A DNA stretch of 64,000 nt, taken from contig SSNP01000151.1 in the NCBI GenBank assembly GCA_006937955.1, forward strand, positions 904,856-968,855. Reading direction: 5' to 3'. A model generated the notes under the pieces. The model searched no databases, was not told the DNA's origin, and saw nothing but the letters and a program-made list of their open reading frames with translations. Each line of letters opens with the position of its first letter. Within the stretch, counting starts at the first letter, position 1. The stretch comes from Pachypanchax playfairii. Taxonomy: Eukaryota > Chordata > Actinopteri > Cyprinodontiformes > Aplocheilidae. Shown piece by piece: positions 63,201 to 64,000 of the stretch. Both the position numbers and the translations under genes were made by a program.

Positions 63201-64000
63201 GGTAAAAATACGTGCAAAATTAGAAGTCGCCAACAGTTTCAGGGTTGATAAATCACACTGCGCCTGGAACACCCACTTATTTACATGTTCCCTCCTCTGA
63301 CAGAAACACCCACATTGCATATTCATCAAGGGCAAAGGCGCAAAAATGACTTTGCGCATCTAGCGGCAGGTTTAACAGGCACAGTTTTGCTTGCGCACCG
63401 TTAGTAAATCCTCTGATGCTTGTTTTTGCGGCCGCTGAGAGGTTTGCGCCTGTTTATACAAATGCAAACCTTTGATAAGTCAGGCCCTTTATGTTTATTT
63501 TATATCACGCCACAAGGGTAAAAGTATTATTAGTAGTATTATATTAGTTATAAGTAGAGTATTTCTCCAGAAAGTTGAAAAGGATCACAATTGGTGTGCC
63601 TTTAAACATTAAAAGGAAAACATTCTAATAGTTACTGGGTGACGTGGGGGGGGTTTAGGTTACATTTTTTAAAAAATGTTTATTTTTCTCGTCACCCTCC
63701 CTTTAATCACATTACTTATAGTCAGCATCTACTGACTCTAGTTGAATTGATTGCTGGTTTCTGAATATATTTCACTTAGAAACTGTACAGTTTGACAACA
63801 TAAATGCACAATCAACATTGCATGCAGACTTGCATTACATCCCTGAGTCACTTGTGCAAACACAGGAACATGCATGAACACAGACACACACAATCAGGAT
63901 AGTAGGGAAATGAAAGGCACGTGCTCCACCTTGCCCAAAGCCTGTGCTGAATAGATCCCCTAATGTTCTGCGGCGGCCCACGTGCCTCGGCAGTGACCAG
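58708..64000 (-). CDS. sh3pxd2b: SH3 and PX domain-containing protein 2B (Tks4), 3' six exons (partial)
   Basis: Exons (transcript order) 64000-63930 (cut by the window edge), 62345-62228, 60975-60767, 60606-60560, 60462-60337 and 60249-58708 join in phase to about 703 codons ending TAG. Visible in order are SH3-2 (EKYSVIYPYSARDQDEIDLE to EGWAPASYLKK), SH3-3 (EEYYTIADFQTIIPDGISFQ to EGWAPATFIDKYKK) and a C-terminal SH3-4 (LYLAVADFEGDE to GWIPSNYLSKKP). Between SH3-3 and SH3-4 is a long Pro/Lys-rich linker with PLPPKPPAP and RPPPPKKT ligand motifs. The PX domain and SH3-1 lie outside. Four SH3 domains, the EEYYTIADFQ/KTSNALRPNFLAPLP sequence and VDITNLRSKLRPSKA point to SH3PXD2B rather than the five-SH3 SH3PXD2A. 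The protein is a Src-substrate adaptor that organises podosomes and invadopodia. Convergent with stk10. Confidence 0.93.
60337..60462 (-). CDS. sh3pxd2b: sh3pxd2b internal exon (start of SH3-3)
   Basis: 42 codons reading PRRANLPKPPIPPQVEEEYY to QAGIKVE. Acceptor CTGCAG, donor GAG|GTAAGT on the minus strand. Confidence 0.95.
60560..60606 (-). CDS. sh3pxd2b: sh3pxd2b short internal exon
   Basis: 47 bases encoding FGLRHRPPPRRDLTI, matching the mammalian RPPPRRDLT linker segment. Acceptor TCCACAG, donor ATT|GTAAGA. Confidence 0.9.
60767..60975 (-). CDS. sh3pxd2b: sh3pxd2b internal exon (end of SH3-2 and linker)
   Basis: Begins YQGSEGWAPASYLKKADIPN and continues with a polar linker ending SIFSDNK. 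Acceptor CATCCAG, donor AAAA|GTAGGA; phases fit both neighbours. Confidence 0.92.
60976..62227 (-). other. sh3pxd2b intron
   Basis: AT-rich intron between the two SH3-2 exons. No repeat or extra exon was recognised. Confidence 0.6.
62228..62345 (-). CDS. sh3pxd2b: sh3pxd2b internal exon (start of SH3-2)
   Basis: Reads EKYSVIYPYSARDQDEIDLE, then VIQKNLEGWWKIR. Acceptor CCTATAG, donor ATCAG|GTAATT. Confidence 0.94.
62346..63929 (-). other. sh3pxd2b intron (1.6 kb)
   Basis: Contains a probable mobile element in 62930-63490, where TTTGCGCATCTAGCGGCAGG and GATAAGTCAGGCCCTT resemble fish MITE interiors and termini, though the paired end was not located. A G-run is at about 63645. No exon was seen. 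Confidence 0.45.
63930..64000 (-). CDS. sh3pxd2b: sh3pxd2b exon with Tks5-like linker (partial at window edge)
   Basis: On the minus strand the frame reads WSLPRHVGRRRTLGDLFSTG then FGQ, ending CAAG|GTGGAG. The one-base phase joins exactly to the next exon to make GQEEKYSVIYPY. The segment corresponds in place and sequence to the RRLDRRWTLGG linker before EEKY in mammalian SH3PXD2A (Tks5). The upstream part of the exon is cut off by the window end. Confidence 0.75.

Overview
This window is nuclear DNA from a teleost (ray-finned) fish. Three spliced vertebrate genes can be followed exon by exon with GT/AG junctions and continuous phase. The introns are full of fish-type interspersed repeats: a tRNA-derived SINE, Tc1 elements, several families of short inverted-repeat transposons, a 21-bp minisatellite and long GT tracts. 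Species cannot be fixed from the sequence alone.

Layout. 1-530 is CpG-rich and may hold the first exon of a minus-strand gene that runs off the left edge. 0.6-4.8 kb is repeat-rich spacer with two inverted copies of a minisatellite-bearing repeat. 4824-6752 (+) is a four-exon gene for a 129-residue secreted protein that I assign to cytokine-like 1 (cytl1) from its six-cysteine framework. 7-11.6 kb is intergenic with repeats. 12025-53944 (+) is stk10 (LOK), a Ste20/GCK-V serine/threonine kinase; all 20 coding exons are present and join into an intact 1039-codon frame. About 2.9 kb of 3' flank, including the probable stk10 3'UTR and a transposon relic, separates it from sh3pxd2b (Tks4). That gene lies tail-to-tail on the minus strand; the window holds its last six exons, 58708-64000 (SH3-2 to SH3-4), and the PX domain and SH3-1 lie beyond the right edge.

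Functional context. STK10 phosphorylates ERM proteins and shapes the lymphocyte cortex. SH3PXD2B is a podosome/invadopodium scaffold. CYTL1 is a secreted factor linked to cartilage. They are not an operon or pathway; their proximity reflects chromosomal ancestry. STK10 and SH3PXD2B share human 5q35, while human CYTL1 is on the paralogous 4p16.

The most notable features are a full-length Tc1 transposon with an open DD34E transposase and near-identical ~200-bp inverted repeats in the last stk10 intron; a cytl1-type gene beside stk10; a Tks5-like linker exon in a Tks4-type gene; a tiny foldback element with a target-site duplication; and two TTAA-flanked elements that carry a start codon fused to a consensus splice donor.
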